NCBI GenBank assembly: GCA_002110485.1
Contig: MOWL01000090.1
Location: 186,001-250,000, forward strand
Direction of reading: 5' to 3'
Source of the DNA: Emergomyces orientalis
Taxonomy: Eukaryota; Ascomycota; Eurotiomycetes; Onygenales; Ajellomycetaceae
DNA: 64,000 bases
How positions within the stretch are numbered: position 1 is the first letter of the stretch; each line of letters begins with the position of its first letter. The position numbers were made by a program, and so were the translations under genes. This document shows positions 40,667-53,191 of the stretch, in pieces. The notes under the pieces are model-generated. The model was not told the origin of the DNA and did no database searches. It saw only the letters and a list, made by a program, of their open reading frames with translations.

Positions 40667-42768
40667 ATGCCACTGTTTCTTCTGCTAGTCTCAGCGCTCG
40701 CCGCAGCGTACGTGGTCCAGCGACTGCACAATTGGAACCGGCTGCGGCACATCCCAGGGCCACGATGGTGTGGATGGACAGATTTTTGGATGCTCCGGCG
40801 CGCCTGGTCTGGATCCTTGTATGAAGATTTGGGCGAACTGTGCCAACAACATGGTACGTAGGGAACGAACCTCCCCATTAAGCGAACTCTCAATTTTGAG
40901 GCTCGTATCTGGTTCGCTGAGAACCAAAACGAAAATCCGATCCATGGATGATTTATTTTCATTTTTCGCCGGGCCGCTCCTTTCCCGAGCCACAATTTAA
41001 GATGCCATGGCGCGTCCAACTTAACTGATATACCCACCTGCGAACACCGAATAGGGCCGCTTGTGCGAATCGCGCCTAATTATGTTATCTGCGGTAACCC
41101 CGCCGAAGTGCGGCGGATGTGGGGAGTTCGGTCAGAGTGGGACCGCTCCCCCTGGTACAAGGGCTTCCAGCTCGATCCACCAAGAGACTGCACGTTGTCT
41201 ATGCGCGATAACGAACTGCATGCCGCTCTGAGATCCAAGCTGGCCCCAGGCGTAAGACCCGCCTTTGCTTTGCTAATTAATCTCAAAATATTTAAATGCT
41301 GAACATCCTCTCCCACTTCTAGTACTCTGGCAAGGGAATAGAATCCTTGCAAGAATCCGTAGACACGCAAATCGCCAAATTCATCAACCTCCTCGAGAAC
41401 AAGTATCTGTCAACAAACACAGAGCTGCGGCCTGTGGACGTTGCACGGAAAGCCCAGTATCTGACACTCGATGTGATCTCGACGCTTGCGTTCGGGCGCA
41501 CTTTTGGGTTCTTGGATCAAGATGGTGACCTGTTTGATTACATCAAGACGACAGAGGAGTCGCTGCCGCTCATGCAGATGATTGCTTTGCTACCGTGGCT
41601 GGTGAACGTGTTGCAATCGCGCTTGTTCAAGACATTCTTGCCGTCACACAAAGATGTTGTTGGACTGGGGAAAGTTATGGGGTTCGTCTCATTTTGCCTC
41701 CACAATGCATGAAAAGAGGCTGGATGTTAATTTAAAAAAAAAAAAACCCATCGTATAGCATCGCCAAAGAAGTTGTCGCAGAGCGATATGGACCGAAGAA
41801 AATCACCAAGCCAGATATGCTAGGCTCGTTTGTGGTTCACGGCCTCAGTCAGAGGGAGGCGGAAGCAGAATCACTGGTACAGATGTAGGCATCTCCCGTC
41901 TATCTATATACATATAACATATTTCCCGCTCCAACAAAGCATCAAATAGACGAGAAGAAAAAAAAAACAGACATATATACATATATACACGAATAATTAA
42001 CACAAATCCTAGCGTCGCTGGCTCCGACACAACGGCCACAACCCTCCGCATCTCCCTCCTCCTGCTCACAACCTCCCCAAAAATCTACACAACCCTCGTC
42101 TCAGAAATCGACACAGCCATTTCCCAATGCCGCATCTCTTCACCAGCCACTGACGCCGAAGCCCGCACCCTCCCTTACCTACAAGCTTGCATAAAGGAGT
42201 GCTTCCGCTTCTGGCCACCAATCACAGGGATCATGCCGCGAGTGTGTCCGCGGGAGGCCGTGGTATGTGGTGTGAAGGTGCCCGGGGGTACGAATGTGGG
42301 GTGGAGTGCTAGAGCGGTGCTGAGGGATAAGGAGGTGTTTGGTGGAGATGCGGAGGCCTTTTGGCCGGGGCGGTGGTTGCAGAGGGCATCTAAGGAGGGG
42401 AATGATGAGAAAGAAGAGCAGACGGCGACAGAAACGGAGAGATTGAATAGGATGGAGAGGACTGTGGAGCTTGTGTTTGGGCAGGGGAAATGGGGGTGTC
42501 TGGGAAAGCCGATTTCGTTGTTGGAGATCAATAAGGTGCTTGTTGAGGTATGTTTTCTCCCACACTGCTCCACCCCCTTTTTGCTGGTATTTTTCTTCTC
42601 TGTTTATTTGCTGACGAGGAGATATATACATAGTTACTCCGCCGTTTTGACTTCGCCATTCTCAATCCGGCGCACCCGATGGAGACGTTCAACTATGGCG
42701 TCTCAATGCAGTCGGGTTTGTATATGAAGATCTCGCGGCGGACGGACACGGCAAACGCAGCCATGTAA
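40667..42768 (+). CDS. Cytochrome P450 monooxygenase
   Basis: Six exons (40667-40853, 41055-41251, 41323-41681, 41759-41884, 42013-42547, 42634-42768) give 512 residues. An N-terminal membrane anchor, MPLFLLLVSALAAAYV, is followed by the proline hinge RHIPGPRW. The I-helix oxygen-binding motif AGSDTTATT crosses intron 4. The ExxR motif is KECFR, the PERF-type motif is FWPGRWL and the haem loop is FGQGKWGCLGK with its Cys ligand. All catalytic landmarks are intact. The pattern resembles fungal P450s near pisatin demethylase-type families, which oxidise lipophilic metabolites at the ER. The divergent methyltransferase is the likely pathway partner. The substrate is unknown. Confidence 0.92.
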
Positions 42769-43478
42769 AATCTCCAGCGGTAACATAATCGGGAGCAGAG
42801 CGACTGTGGAGCATTGACGACCAGTTTTCTCATTCCTACCAGGGCAAATGTCTAATGCCTAATGCAACAATGCGATGCGATGTGTGATATATGAATATTG
42901 GATGAGATAAAAAATGAAACACATAGTCCATTTATAAATATTCCATTCTTTCTTTCATTTTTCATCATTGAAGAGTGAATCGGAGCGAGGAGTTTATTTA
43001 TTTATTTATTTATATATCCCGACTAGTTATATATTTTCCCTACACATTTCTTTGTCTGCTTCTTTATCTTGTTTTCTTTTTCTTTCCCACGTATGAAGGG
43101 GCTGGTGCTATTTGGATATCTTCTTTTTGTGCTACTCCATTGTTCTCTCTCAGCTGCAGTTGGCTATTGTTGATTCAAATCTCACTGGATGGTCTGTATA
43201 TGCTCAGCTTATGCCTCGGCGGGCAGGAGTTGGACCTCAGATAATGTGAGTGGGACCAGCATCTTTCAGGCTCATCTCATATAGTTTCATCAATTTATGT
43301 CAAAATTGAATAACCTTTTCATGAAAGTAATAACAAATATCAAAGATAAATATACGCATCTTTAACATATTTATCTATAACTATATTCATACTCATATAT
43401 CTCTACTCGTACAAGTAGACGGTGATAAACCAGAAAGAATACTCAACAGCAGTATACATACATGCGCAGAACATTAAC

Positions 43479-43516
<38 letters not shown>

Positions 43517-43657
43517 TTAAAATAAAAATTAAAATAGAGGTATAAACATACACAGACGCTAAAATAAACATCATGCCAGGTCATAGCAAGTAAAGCAAAG
43601 CAAAACATACATCAGCACCGTCAATGCAATATCAACAATATCAATACAATAACAACC
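42769..43657. other. Convergent intergenic region with (TAA)n microsatellite
   Basis: It separates the 3' ends of the P450 and CDC6 genes. It includes TTTATTTATTTATTTAT near 42994-43011 and a run of about eleven ATA units at 43480-43513, next to AT-rich sequence probably in the CDC6 3' UTR. Confidence 0.55.
43480..43513. repeat. (ATA)n microsatellite
   Basis: Perfect tandem ATA units extend over about 34 bp, followed by degenerate TAAAAATTAAAAT copies. Confidence 0.9.
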
Positions 43658-45935
43658 CTAAACCTCTGCCCCGAACAGCCCTCTAAGTATCCCCTCCCCG
43701 CCCCCTTCCCCACAAATATGCCTCTCAATCTCCGCCTCGCCCACAAAACACACAAGGCCCCTCTCACCCGCCCCAGCACCCGCGCCAGCCATCCGCGTAG
43801 GCGTCCTCGAATTCATTTTCGAAGGTGTCCGGGTTCCCACAGGGCCATTGCCCGATGCAGACCCTGACCCCCGCCTCTGCGCCTGCACCTCCCCAACCAA
43901 CCCCAACGTCTCCAAACTCCCAATAACATCTCGAAACTCCGTTGCCGCAAGTGGCTGTAGAATCTTGTCCCTCCGACACAGAGAGGAGTACGTGACGAAT
44001 AGTTCGTTGACGGTTGGTGCAGTCCCTGCTTCTGACGTCGACGTCGACCGTGGAGATTTTGACGGTGTATTCATAACATTTCCATCGACATTCCCATCAG
44101 AGTATTTCTGCTGCTGCTGCTTCTTCCGTCCCAACGCAATAAGCACACAAAGCGCCGCCTTCTGCTGCAAATTCAACCCCTGAAGTCGCTGCGTGGTGCC
44201 ATTGCCAAACGCACTAGCTGTGACGCGCGCGACGTGTGCAACCGTTGCTCTGGGTGCCGTGGCGGTCGTGTATACTGTAGCTGTAGCTGATGATGATGAT
44301 GATGAAGACGACGACGGCGTATCTGGCGGTGAAATCAAAGAGGAGGCGAGGTTTAGATTCTCGAGCAGGGGTTGTTTGGCAGCCGAAGTTGACTGGCAGG
44401 AGGCAGATTTCTGTTTCTGCCGCGTTTCCTGCTCGATGAGATCGATCGTGCGGCGGATGATGTCAAATGCCTTGCGGAGGTCACCGGTCTGGGAGGCTAC
44501 TTTTCGCGCACAGAGTTGGATTGCGGCAGGGTGGAGGAAGGGGATGAGGTCTTCGTGAGCGGCCGCAGTTGTATTAGTAGTTGTTGTTGCTGTTGTATTA
44601 GGGGGTAGCAGGGAGCGGAGTCGGGTAGAAATGATACCGGCGATTTGCGAAGCGGTGTATGGTAAGAAAGGGAGGAGGCGGGGTTTCATGTTCTTGGATT
44701 TTAGACGGGGTAAGAACCTGTCAGTCAGGTCGAGGGCGTTGGCGATGCCGATTAACACGAGGCGCGAATGGGATTGTAGAGACCATTCGAAGAGAGTGTA
44801 GAGGGTTTCGACATCGGTGGTGAGGAGGTGGTCGATCTCATCGAGGGCGACGAGGTAGAATGCACAAGTAGTAGGCGTAGAACTTGTGCGTTTCTTCTGC
44901 ACGAACATGCCAGCAAGTAACTCTGTCCGACTTTTCTTAAACAGTTGCGGATCCTCACACAGCTCATCTGCAAGTTTTGCATAGATATCCTTCGAGCTTG
45001 TCATGCTGGCACAATTGATACGGGCAACCTTGACAGACTCATTCACCATATCCATACAGAGATCCTGACACACTTCGTCGACCATGGCAGATTTACCTGT
45101 TCCAGGTGGTCCGCTGACATATATACAGCCACCTTGCCGTAACTGCACCGCATTCTGAACGAACTCCACTAGTTCCTGTCGTTCATTCTCCCGGCCGACG
45201 AGTCGACCCGGCGAAGCGCTTCTCGCAAACAGCTGACGGGCGGGGGTGTAGACTGACTGAGCAGCCGCTGGGGAAGCGATCATACGTGGAGTTCGCGGGG
45301 TCAAGGGTTTTCCCGAGTTGGAAACCTGCACACGATGTCTGGGTGTAACGGGAATTTTAGTGGTGCTGGTATTAGTATTTGTGTGATTAGGTAGGGCATC
45401 TCTGTAGCGGGATGGCGTCTTGGGAGTGGTGAATTCATGCGGGCGCGTATTTTCATCTGAAACTCAGCAGTTAGCATTTTTCTTTCTTGTGACCGAAATC
45501 GGAGGAAATTCAAATTTCACGCGAGCCAGGACTTACCGGTTATAGTTATGGTTGTATTTGAAATGGGTATTGATATAGGCTCGTCGGCTGTCTTGTCAGG
45601 AACGGTATGTTTCGAGCGCACATTACGGATGGGAATAGTTCTCGGTTTGGTGGTGGTGGTGAGGCTTCGACGCCCAAGTCTAGATCTGCAGTTGGTGGAT
45701 TGCGATATAGAGGGCTCATCCTGCAGGTGGTCTTCCTCCTCATGAATTTGAGGTTGAGGAGGGGCTTGGGCTCGTCGTTTGCTGGAGCGCAACGATATAG
45801 CAGAGCCAGTATCTGATACATATAAGAGTAAGAGTAAGAGTAAGAATCTGCAATTGAATTGACAGAAAACGATGAAAGAAAGTAAAGAATGCACCTACCA
45901 TTGCGCAGTCTCTTGCCCAGCACCGAGGAAGCCAT
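43658..45935 (-). CDS. cdc6: Cell division control protein 6 (Cdc6/Cdc18), replication licensing ATPase
   Basis: Three exons (45935-45899, 45812-45537, 45456-43658) give 703 residues. The N-terminal ~190 residues are basic and rich in CDK-type sites (TPKTPSR, TPRHR, TPRTPR), fitting cell-cycle control by phosphorylation. The AAA+ core has Walker A GPPGTGKS (about 220-227), Walker B YLVALDEID, a sensor-1 region with LIGIANALDL, and FLPYTASQI. A C-terminal winged-helix region carries LNLQQKAALCVLIAL. Cdc6 joins ORC at origins and loads the MCM helicase with Cdt1 in G1. Low-complexity inserts (Thr/Ala, polySer, GlnGln, Ala-Gly) lengthen it relative to the yeast protein of about 513 residues. Symbol given by family resemblance. 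Confidence 0.92.
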
Positions 45936-46984
45936 TACTGAATTATTCGCTGGTTTAGAGGGAAGTGGAGAGGGGGGTTTGTTAGGGCTTGTTAGGATAG
46001 TTGGGGATGGTTGAAGCAGCGAGAGGAAGGTTGAAGGTGAGGATGTAGATGTGAAGTACCTGCGGGCAAAAAGGTACAAGTTGGCGGATGGTCGCGTTAA
46101 GCTGCCACGCGTGGGCACAAGAATGGGCACGCGAACCCCCCCCCACGACGCGACTGGCACCCAAATACGGAGTACTTCTTCTCACCAACATCAAAAACTC
46201 TATAGATACAGACCATATTCATTTCTTGATACTTGAGGATGTAGTCTTAATTAATATATATAGAATAGTTTGAATAAAAAAAAATACAGCTCTTTCATTA
46301 CAGTCTTTATCTCCTCAAAGAAAATATTCCATTAACAGTTGACTTGTTCCCCAAGCAATAATAACTCAACGCGCAGTCGTGTTAAGTGCTTGGGTACGGG
46401 AGACTTTTTATGCCACCTTGGCAGTCAATGGATAAATAAAGCTGAGTCAGTTATGCACAAAGAACAGCATAATTGGTCTCTCCTCCCTACTGTAACCACC
46501 CGCCACACCACGCTAAACCGCATTCATCCCGGAGCTGGAAAAACCGTTCCCTCCCCACTTTGCTGACTCATCCTGACATCGTCACTCTTTCAACTGCCTG
46601 GAACTACTTCGACTCTCAACTCTCACAGCTCTCAACTTCAACTTTCAATTTTCAATTTTGAACCCTCCACCGTTTCTTTCTCAACTATTTTAGACTCTAG
46701 AAGCTTCTTGCTAGACGGCAATGCCCCTTTTTGTCTCGCTTCCCCCTGTTTCTCTCTTATTAGCCGTTTAAACTTGAGCTTAGCAACTGGTTCTGTTATT
46801 GCCGTGTTCCTCAATTTTTATTTTTGATGCCCCTCACGATATAAAGAGGCCTGCTAATAATAAGTTACTTGCTCCTTGCTCAACCTACCTCCATATCTCA
46901 TATCCTCCACTGTTTTCCTCACGCCTACAGCTCATCTCTTTCAAATAGCCCTCCTTCAACCCCATTAGAACGCCTTCCTTTGCC
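45936..46984. promoter_or_regulatory. Divergent promoter region (CDC6 / UBX protein)
   Basis: About 1.05 kb lies between two outward-facing start codons. The right half is pyrimidine-rich and includes GATATAAAGAGG at about 46838, a TATA-like element 145 bp before the UBX protein start. No extra coding frame is convincing. Confidence 0.5.
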
Positions 46985-48825
46985 ATGGCGGACGCTGCGG
47001 TGGCAGGGTTCACCGAGATCACGGGTTCCTCCCCAGAGGTTGCTGCTCGGTATCTGCAGCTGACCGACGGCAACCTCGAGACTGCCATGCAGTTGTACTT
47101 CGAGAATGGAGGCGCTGATATCCAACCAGAGGTCGAACAGACTGCTCCCCAACTTCAATTTCCCATTTCTCATACTCCTCCACCCGTTCCTCCCCGGTCA
47201 TCACGACCCACACGCCCACCAGGCTACGAAGATGAACACGGTGTCGTACATCTGGATTCCGACGATGATTATCATGACACCAACAACACCAACAACAACG
47301 CACATGAAGAAAACACAAATATCCCCGTGCGTACATCATATCAATCAGCCTCCTCCACCAATCAACCGCCACAACGACCTGCAGGGCTCTCTACTTTTGA
47401 CGACGATGAAGCCATGGCACGCCGCCTACAGGAGGAATTCTACTCTGGTGCTGAAAATTTTGGTCCCGTGGATGAGACCGGCGTACGCGCTCCTATGGCC
47501 CGGACGACGGAGACACTTGTCGGGCCCGGTGCTGATTTGGGGTTCGATGCCGATGATGGCTTGGATGATGCTGTGATGCGTCAGTTGCGGGCTAGGCAGC
47601 AAGCTAGAGCAAGTATGTAACTTGTCTAGCTTTGTGTGTGCCAATTATTTGTGGATGTTCGTGGGGCTGATATTTTTATTTTATTTACATAGGTCGACCA
47701 GGCATTTTCAATCAACGACCCGTTTCATCATCGATCTGGAATCAGGACGATTCATCCTCGCATCGCGCATCTCTGTCAGAAGCTACGGGGGGAGCCTCCA
47801 ACGCATCAAGCAAATCCAGCATGCTTGCTGAAATGTACCGACCGCCCTTTGAGATCATGTCGAAACTTCCCTGGGACCTGGCGAGGGATGAAGGTCGGGA
47901 GAAGATGAGGTGGCTGTTGGTCAACATTCAGGACGCATCTGTCTTCGATTGCCAAGTCCTAAATAGAGATCTCTGGAAAAACCCAGGCGTAATGGACACG
48001 GTAAAGGAGCATTTCATATTCCTACAATACTCCAAGGATGACCCGCGCGGCTCGCAATATATCCAATACTACTTCCCCGGCGTCGACGTGCAAGACAATT
48101 ACCCGCACATCGCAATCGTGGATCCACGAACAGGCGAGCAGGTGAAAACATGGACCGGACCGCCCGTCATCAAACCGTCGGATTTCCTAATGCAGGTCCA
48201 CGAGTTCCTGGACCGGTATAGTTTAGACCATACCGTACGAAACCCCGTCGCCAGACGGAAACCGGACGTGAAGCAGGAGCGTAAGATTGAAACCATGACT
48301 GAAGAGGAGATGCTGGAGATGGCCTTGAAAAATAGTCTAGAGAGCCAGAGCCAGAACAACGCGAGCAGACACGAGGATCCTGACGATCTGACGAGGAGCA
48401 TTGGCGATATCAAAGGGAAGGCGAAGATATCCAACCTAGATGACGACATGGACGTCGACACGGACCCAAACGGCCAACAACACGAAGAACAAGCAGAAGA
48501 CGAAGAAGAGTCACACCACCAAAACCCAACCTTCGCTTCCATCCCTTCCAACAATCCCCACACAGAGCCCCACCCGGACCCTGCAACCGTTACCCGAATC
48601 CAATTTCGTCACCCAACCGGCCGCGTGATCCGGCGCTTCAACCTCTCCGACCCCGTCCGGCGAATCTACGAGTGGCTGAAAACGTCGCCGTTGTCGGAGG
48701 ATAAGGCAGGCGTGGAGTTTGAGCTGGTGTCCATGGGCCAGAATTTGATTGGGATGTTAGATGTGAGTATTTTGGATGCGGGGTTGAAGAATGGGACGGT
48801 TATGGTTGGGTTTGTGGAGAATTGA
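46985..48825 (+). CDS. UBA-UAS-UBX protein, Cdc48/p97 adaptor (Ubx5/UBXN7-like)
   Basis: Two exons (46985-47612, 47693-48825) join to 586 residues. The N-terminal UBA-like segment has FTEITGSSPEVAARYLQLTDGNLETAM. A linker carries PPPVPPR and an acidic patch. The thioredoxin-like UAS domain follows, with KMRWLLVNIQDASVFDCQVLNRDLW, FIFLQYSKDDPRGSQYI and YPHIAIVDPRTGEQVKTW. A UIM-like helix, EEEMLEMALKNSLESQ, and a C-terminal UBX domain, TRIQFRHPTGRVIRRFNLSDPVRRIYEWLK, complete the set. The order UBA-UAS-UIM-UBX is that of human UBXN7 and yeast Ubx5, which link Cdc48 to ubiquitinated substrates, including those on cullin ligases. The Cdc48-contact FP-x-R loop is not obvious, as is common in this subfamily. 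Confidence 0.9.
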
Positions 48826-49246
48826 AATTATTGTGTTTATTTTTATATTTTTTTTGTGAACCGGTGGAGGAAGGCTTCCTGGGGGCGAGGGGATAAGGTT
48901 GGGTGTGGGATGGGATTCGGGTAATGGTAATGGTAATGGTTCTGGTACTGGAACTGGCGTTGATAAATAATGAATGGGTTGTAGCTTTGGTAGTGATGAG
49001 CATTCATAGACAAATGAATAATCCGCAGATGGTATCTTTTTTTTTTTTTTTTTTGCTAGGGGGTAATGAATATTCGGGAATATGGCATTTTGCCGTGAAA
49101 CCGCCCCCTATGACCAAAAAAATATATATATAAAACATGGCCCTTAAATAAAACACGTTAATATATATATATATATTGTTATATGAAGATCTATAAATGA
49201 CGTATCTCATCCTCAGTTCTGTCATTCCCTGAAATGCCCACCATCG
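48826..49246. other. Convergent intergenic region
   Basis: This is a short spacer between the UBX and RTA1 gene ends. It contains a TGG/TAATGG-rich stretch, a 17-18-nt T run at 49038-49055 and TATATATATATAT near 49163. Confidence 0.6.
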
Positions 49247-50552
49247 TCATACAGCCGTAGCAGCGCCAGTCCGTGCTTCCGCAAGCAGCGGAATCCCACC
49301 AGTCCCCCCAGGAACCAAGCCATGCCCATCTGCATGCGCATCCTGCTTCCCCTCCAACCCGTACCCATCCGTCTCCCAAAAAGGTTTTACCTTCTTCCCC
49401 TCCTTCCTCACAAACCATCCAAACGGGTCACAAACCGTAACAATAAATGGCCTCTCATCCCTCCACCCAGGCCCGACAAGCTCCGTAACCCCATCCCGCG
49501 TCAAATACGTCTCATACCTCTCGGGCAAATACCGATGCGGATGCCTCACATTCCACAACACGCTGTTAACAGCCATCAATGCCGCCTCAAAGACATAGAA
49601 GAACCATTCATACCGCACGAGCGGGCTGAGTGTCGACGGGTCGCTCACGATCCATTTCGCACTCATCCCACCCATGTCCGAGAACCCAAAATGCTCAACC
49701 GTGCGATACACACAGCGCACAAAGATGACAAACATACTCGCATACAGCGTCCACAACAGCGCGGACACGCGCCTGTTGCCCTTCCCCGCCATAATCCCCG
49801 CTCGCATACAGCGGCGCTGGAACGCCCATGCCAGGGCACAGAAAGAGGCGATGACGAGCAGCTGCAGAATCAGCGAGGTTTTCAGGAAGACGTGGCCGAG
49901 TTTTGTGGCCTTTTCGGGAACGGAAGGGTTGGCAATGTAGGCGACGCCGATGGCGTTGAGGACTTCGACGATGGCGGAGAGGAGGCCGAAGGTTGTTAGG
50001 ACGCGGCCCGGGTGGAGCGGGGAGCAGTAAGGGACGTAGTAGAGGATGCGGCCGAGGACGTGGTAGTTTGCTAGTTCGAGGAGGGGGCTGTGGAGGATTT
50101 TTTTGGTTAGCTTGGATGTTTTTTCAAGTTGTTAGGTGCGTAAGCTTCTTACGGGCACATGTATATCAGCGAAGTGCTGGCGATGTATATGTCCAGGTTC
50201 CTTTTGGTGAAGGTGTAGTTGAATGAGCTGTATTCACGCAAGGCGAAGCCGACGGCGAACATGAGACAGCAGAGGATGTGTAGAGATGTTATCCTGAAGC
50301 ATTTATAGCGGCTGTTAATGCGATGGTTGTTAGCGTTTACATAGTAGTAAGTTAGCTGGTTATGTGATTTGACTTACTAGCATTGCAATAAATGGAGTGC
50401 CCCCGAGAGAGTAAATGCTGCGGCGAAGCAGGCCGGGGCGATTTTGTTAGGGTAGTAGATATATAGGCTCCTATCTTCTGAATCCAGTGTTAGTAATATA
50501 TCACACCTTCAAAATGGAATGCCATAGACATACCTGGCACATCGAGCGCCAT
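49247..50552 (-). CDS. RTA1-family seven-transmembrane protein
   Basis: Four exons (50552-50534, 50477-50378, 50311-50153, 50087-49247) give 372 residues. Exon 1 encodes only MALDVP and one base. Typical RTA1 landmarks follow: YYPNKIAPACFAAAFTL, LHLLQCYRYKCFRI (created across intron 2), ANYHVLGRILYYVPYCSPLHPG, FLKTSLILQLLVIASF, RCVYRTVEHFGF and YEWFFYVFEAALM. Seven hydrophobic segments are visible. Fungal RTA1 proteins are linked to lipid-binding and resistance to toxic sterol or sphingoid compounds (Rta1, Rsb1), but transport activity is not established for most members. The hydrophilic C-terminus is about 90 residues. Confidence 0.92.
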
Positions 50553-52201
50553 CTTGATCTGGGAAGGGAAACTGGCAGGACGATTTACTCTGGAATGAAT
50601 CTAACAAGACGAGTATGGTAGAATGATTGCTGACAGTCGGTAATCTGATGAAACTTGAGTACATGTATAGTAGGGAATAAAGAAAGAGATTGAAACAAGA
50701 ATTCAAAAGTCATACCATTGACCTCAATATATAGTACTATCTGAAGGTCGCAATTTCGCGCCTAAGGTGAAGGTTTAAGCCGCCCTACGGCACATTTTAA
50801 CATGAATATTGAAGACTCGCCAACGTAAGCCAAGCACCAATGTCATGATGAGTGCATAGCTACTCAGTAGTTCGCAGTAGATTAATCATCAGGACGGCTT
50901 TCTTGACTGGCATTTTTATATACGCGTATTCGCAAGTTGATGCTGATTGGACAAGCCCGAAAAAGGGATCGGCTTATCAGATTCCACTAGACTGTAAATG
51001 GAGTAGACTAAGGTTAAGGCTGACTCCACCCGCGAAACCAAACGTATTAGCCCTGTGGAGCCCATAAAACGGGGGGAAATACGCGGAAAGTGCATATCCG
51101 CACCTGGAGAAATGGAGGTTGAAGTTGGAACTGGCCGACTATGACGAAGGGATGCCATGGACTATTCATTGGAGTAGACAGCTCTCGATTTCATGCATTC
51201 TGCATTTTCAATCAGCCAAATTAAAAGGCACGAGTGTTCGTTTAAACGCGGGATGGATAGTCCTCTCGATGCGCTTGAATTCTCCACTCGTGCAGGTCAA
51301 GCCCAGCTTTTGAAAAACGAAAGATCTCATTTCAATCCCACTGCATCGAGGAAAAACAAGGGTAGTGCTCAACTCACGACTACCCTAGCGAATTCCCAGA
51401 AAAATGTCATGGAGCGGCCGGCCAAGAGCGGGCATAGTAGTGCTCCCATTCACCTACAAGCCATTCCCAGCCGTGCACAACGGATATTGATCTGTCATGA
51501 TAGGTTATCTTGTATATGATGCGATTACTTCCCGAGGCCTTAGCCTCTTATGAACTGTTCCTGAATAGGGGTGCCGTAATTATCGTCGACGACGGGGTCG
51601 AGATTAGCAATGGGTATAGAGGAGTTGAAAAATTTTTATGCTCTTAAAGATTGATCCTCTTGGCCTAGCTGCTTCTTGGTCGGGCTTTCAGAATCTATGT
51701 TAATGGGTAACTACCAGCACAAGAAAAATTTGTATTCGTGAAACTGTGATCTCAAAATTTGAGAATGGACTTCGGGTGCTGGGAAACAGTGGAATATCTT
51801 TTCAAATCCGATAGTTTTGATTTCCCGACGAAAGCTAATAACCACAGGGGGCTCACGGGCGTAGTCCGCTCTAATGGTTTTGCGGGAGCTGTGCCGAGAA
51901 TGATATTTCGCAAGCTCTAGTATTTGGCATGGAATCAGACAAGATGTGTAAGTTACTAGCTATCAAGGGATGCCCCGAATAAGGCCGGGATATAAATTGT
52001 ACTTTGCACAGGCCATTAATGTCAATATGTCGAGGCCACGATCTTTCCCTTGGTGCCTGAGAAATGAGCTCTGGTGAAATACAATGATGACTCATAGCTG
52101 ACTCAGCCACTGTTTCGAAACGGTGAAGTCATCGACAGCGATTGGGCGGGAGCGCAACCTTGGAAATAAATAAACCACCAGCAAAACAAAACAACAAAAC
52201 C

Positions 52202-52239
<38 letters not shown>

Positions 52240-53191
52240 AACGCCGATTATTATTCCAAAGCCTGAGTTACCAGGGTTCAGCGGGGCTGCTGGCCCAATC
52301 ATCTAACTCTACTTCAGTCTAGGTATCTCAGCAGCCAATAACCATCGGCCCATCTAGCTTCTGGTGCCTGGCCCTGATCCTGAATAATTGCCAATGTCGA
52401 ACACGGTGGTGGATGGGTATTGTTGTTTATTTACAAATCATAAAAACAAATTGTAGAATCCTTATTATACACAGGTCTCAAGAATAATAGAAAATATACT
52501 GCTGCTCCTGTACGTACATACTACCATATGTCTTGAGCCTGGAATATGCCCTCTGTGACCTGCTGTTGACTGGAGTCTCCGTCTCACCAGGGTCACCTCA
52601 CCCACACTTTCCCCCCGCTACTCCCAGAACAGCCAGCTTCCGCACCAACGACATTGCACATTTATTAGGGACGACTCGGGATGCCAGGAACAGATATCGC
52701 CCATCAGACCCAAAATAAACCACCGCATTCCACCATTTAATGACTGCAACGGTATGCCATTCCACTACTCCCGCAAATTTTCTATTTCTTTTTTTGAAAA
52801 AAAAAAAAAAAAAGCCGCATCTGTTGCACCGGAAATGGTTTGGTGTTGACACGCTTGAGAGCCTAAAACAGATCCCACGAAATAAACTAGACAACGCTCG
52901 CCACGATCAAATTTCTTCCCTAAATATCTCTTTTGAAGAAGAAAAGAAACTATCCCCAAATCTGCCTCACCGGACATTAAACTCATTGCGTCCCCTCCCT
53001 CCCCTCCCTTGCGATCTTCCGGAGTCACACAAAGGCTAGACGCACCCGTCTCCCACACAAATTCTCCGAGGGTCGTTGTAGCCAGAAAGGGGATACCAAT
53101 TGTCTCGAGGGCAGGATATATTGTCAGTTATCTGAAGGCCTCATATTGGACACTACTACAACAATTGTATTGTTGGTACTTTCCTACGAAA
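50553..53191. other. Divergent intergenic region (RTA1 / kinase)
   Basis: About 2.6 kb with no supported gene. It contains a (CAA)n tract at 52180-52240 and an A run of about 17-18 nt at 52796-52813. A frame at 51193-51519 was considered but has no motif or splice context. The right end should hold the kinase promoter and leader. Confidence 0.45.
52180..52240. repeat. (CAA)n microsatellite
   Basis: Repeated CAA units, interrupted only by a few CAAAA variants at the two ends. Confidence 0.9.

Noticed and set aside
43848..44558. Plus-strand frames opposite CDC6
   Set aside because: They are antisense shadows of the CDC6 low-complexity inserts. Codon pattern and motifs support only the minus strand.
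49322..49999. Plus-strand frame of 225 codons opposite the RTA1 gene
   Set aside because: The minus strand has a complete RTA1 protein with conserved membrane motifs and introns. The plus frame is Pro/Arg/His-rich with no family resemblance.
51193..51519. Possible small gene in the RTA1-kinase spacer
   Set aside because: 108 codons with unbiased composition, no motif, and no nearby splice sites or promoter features.
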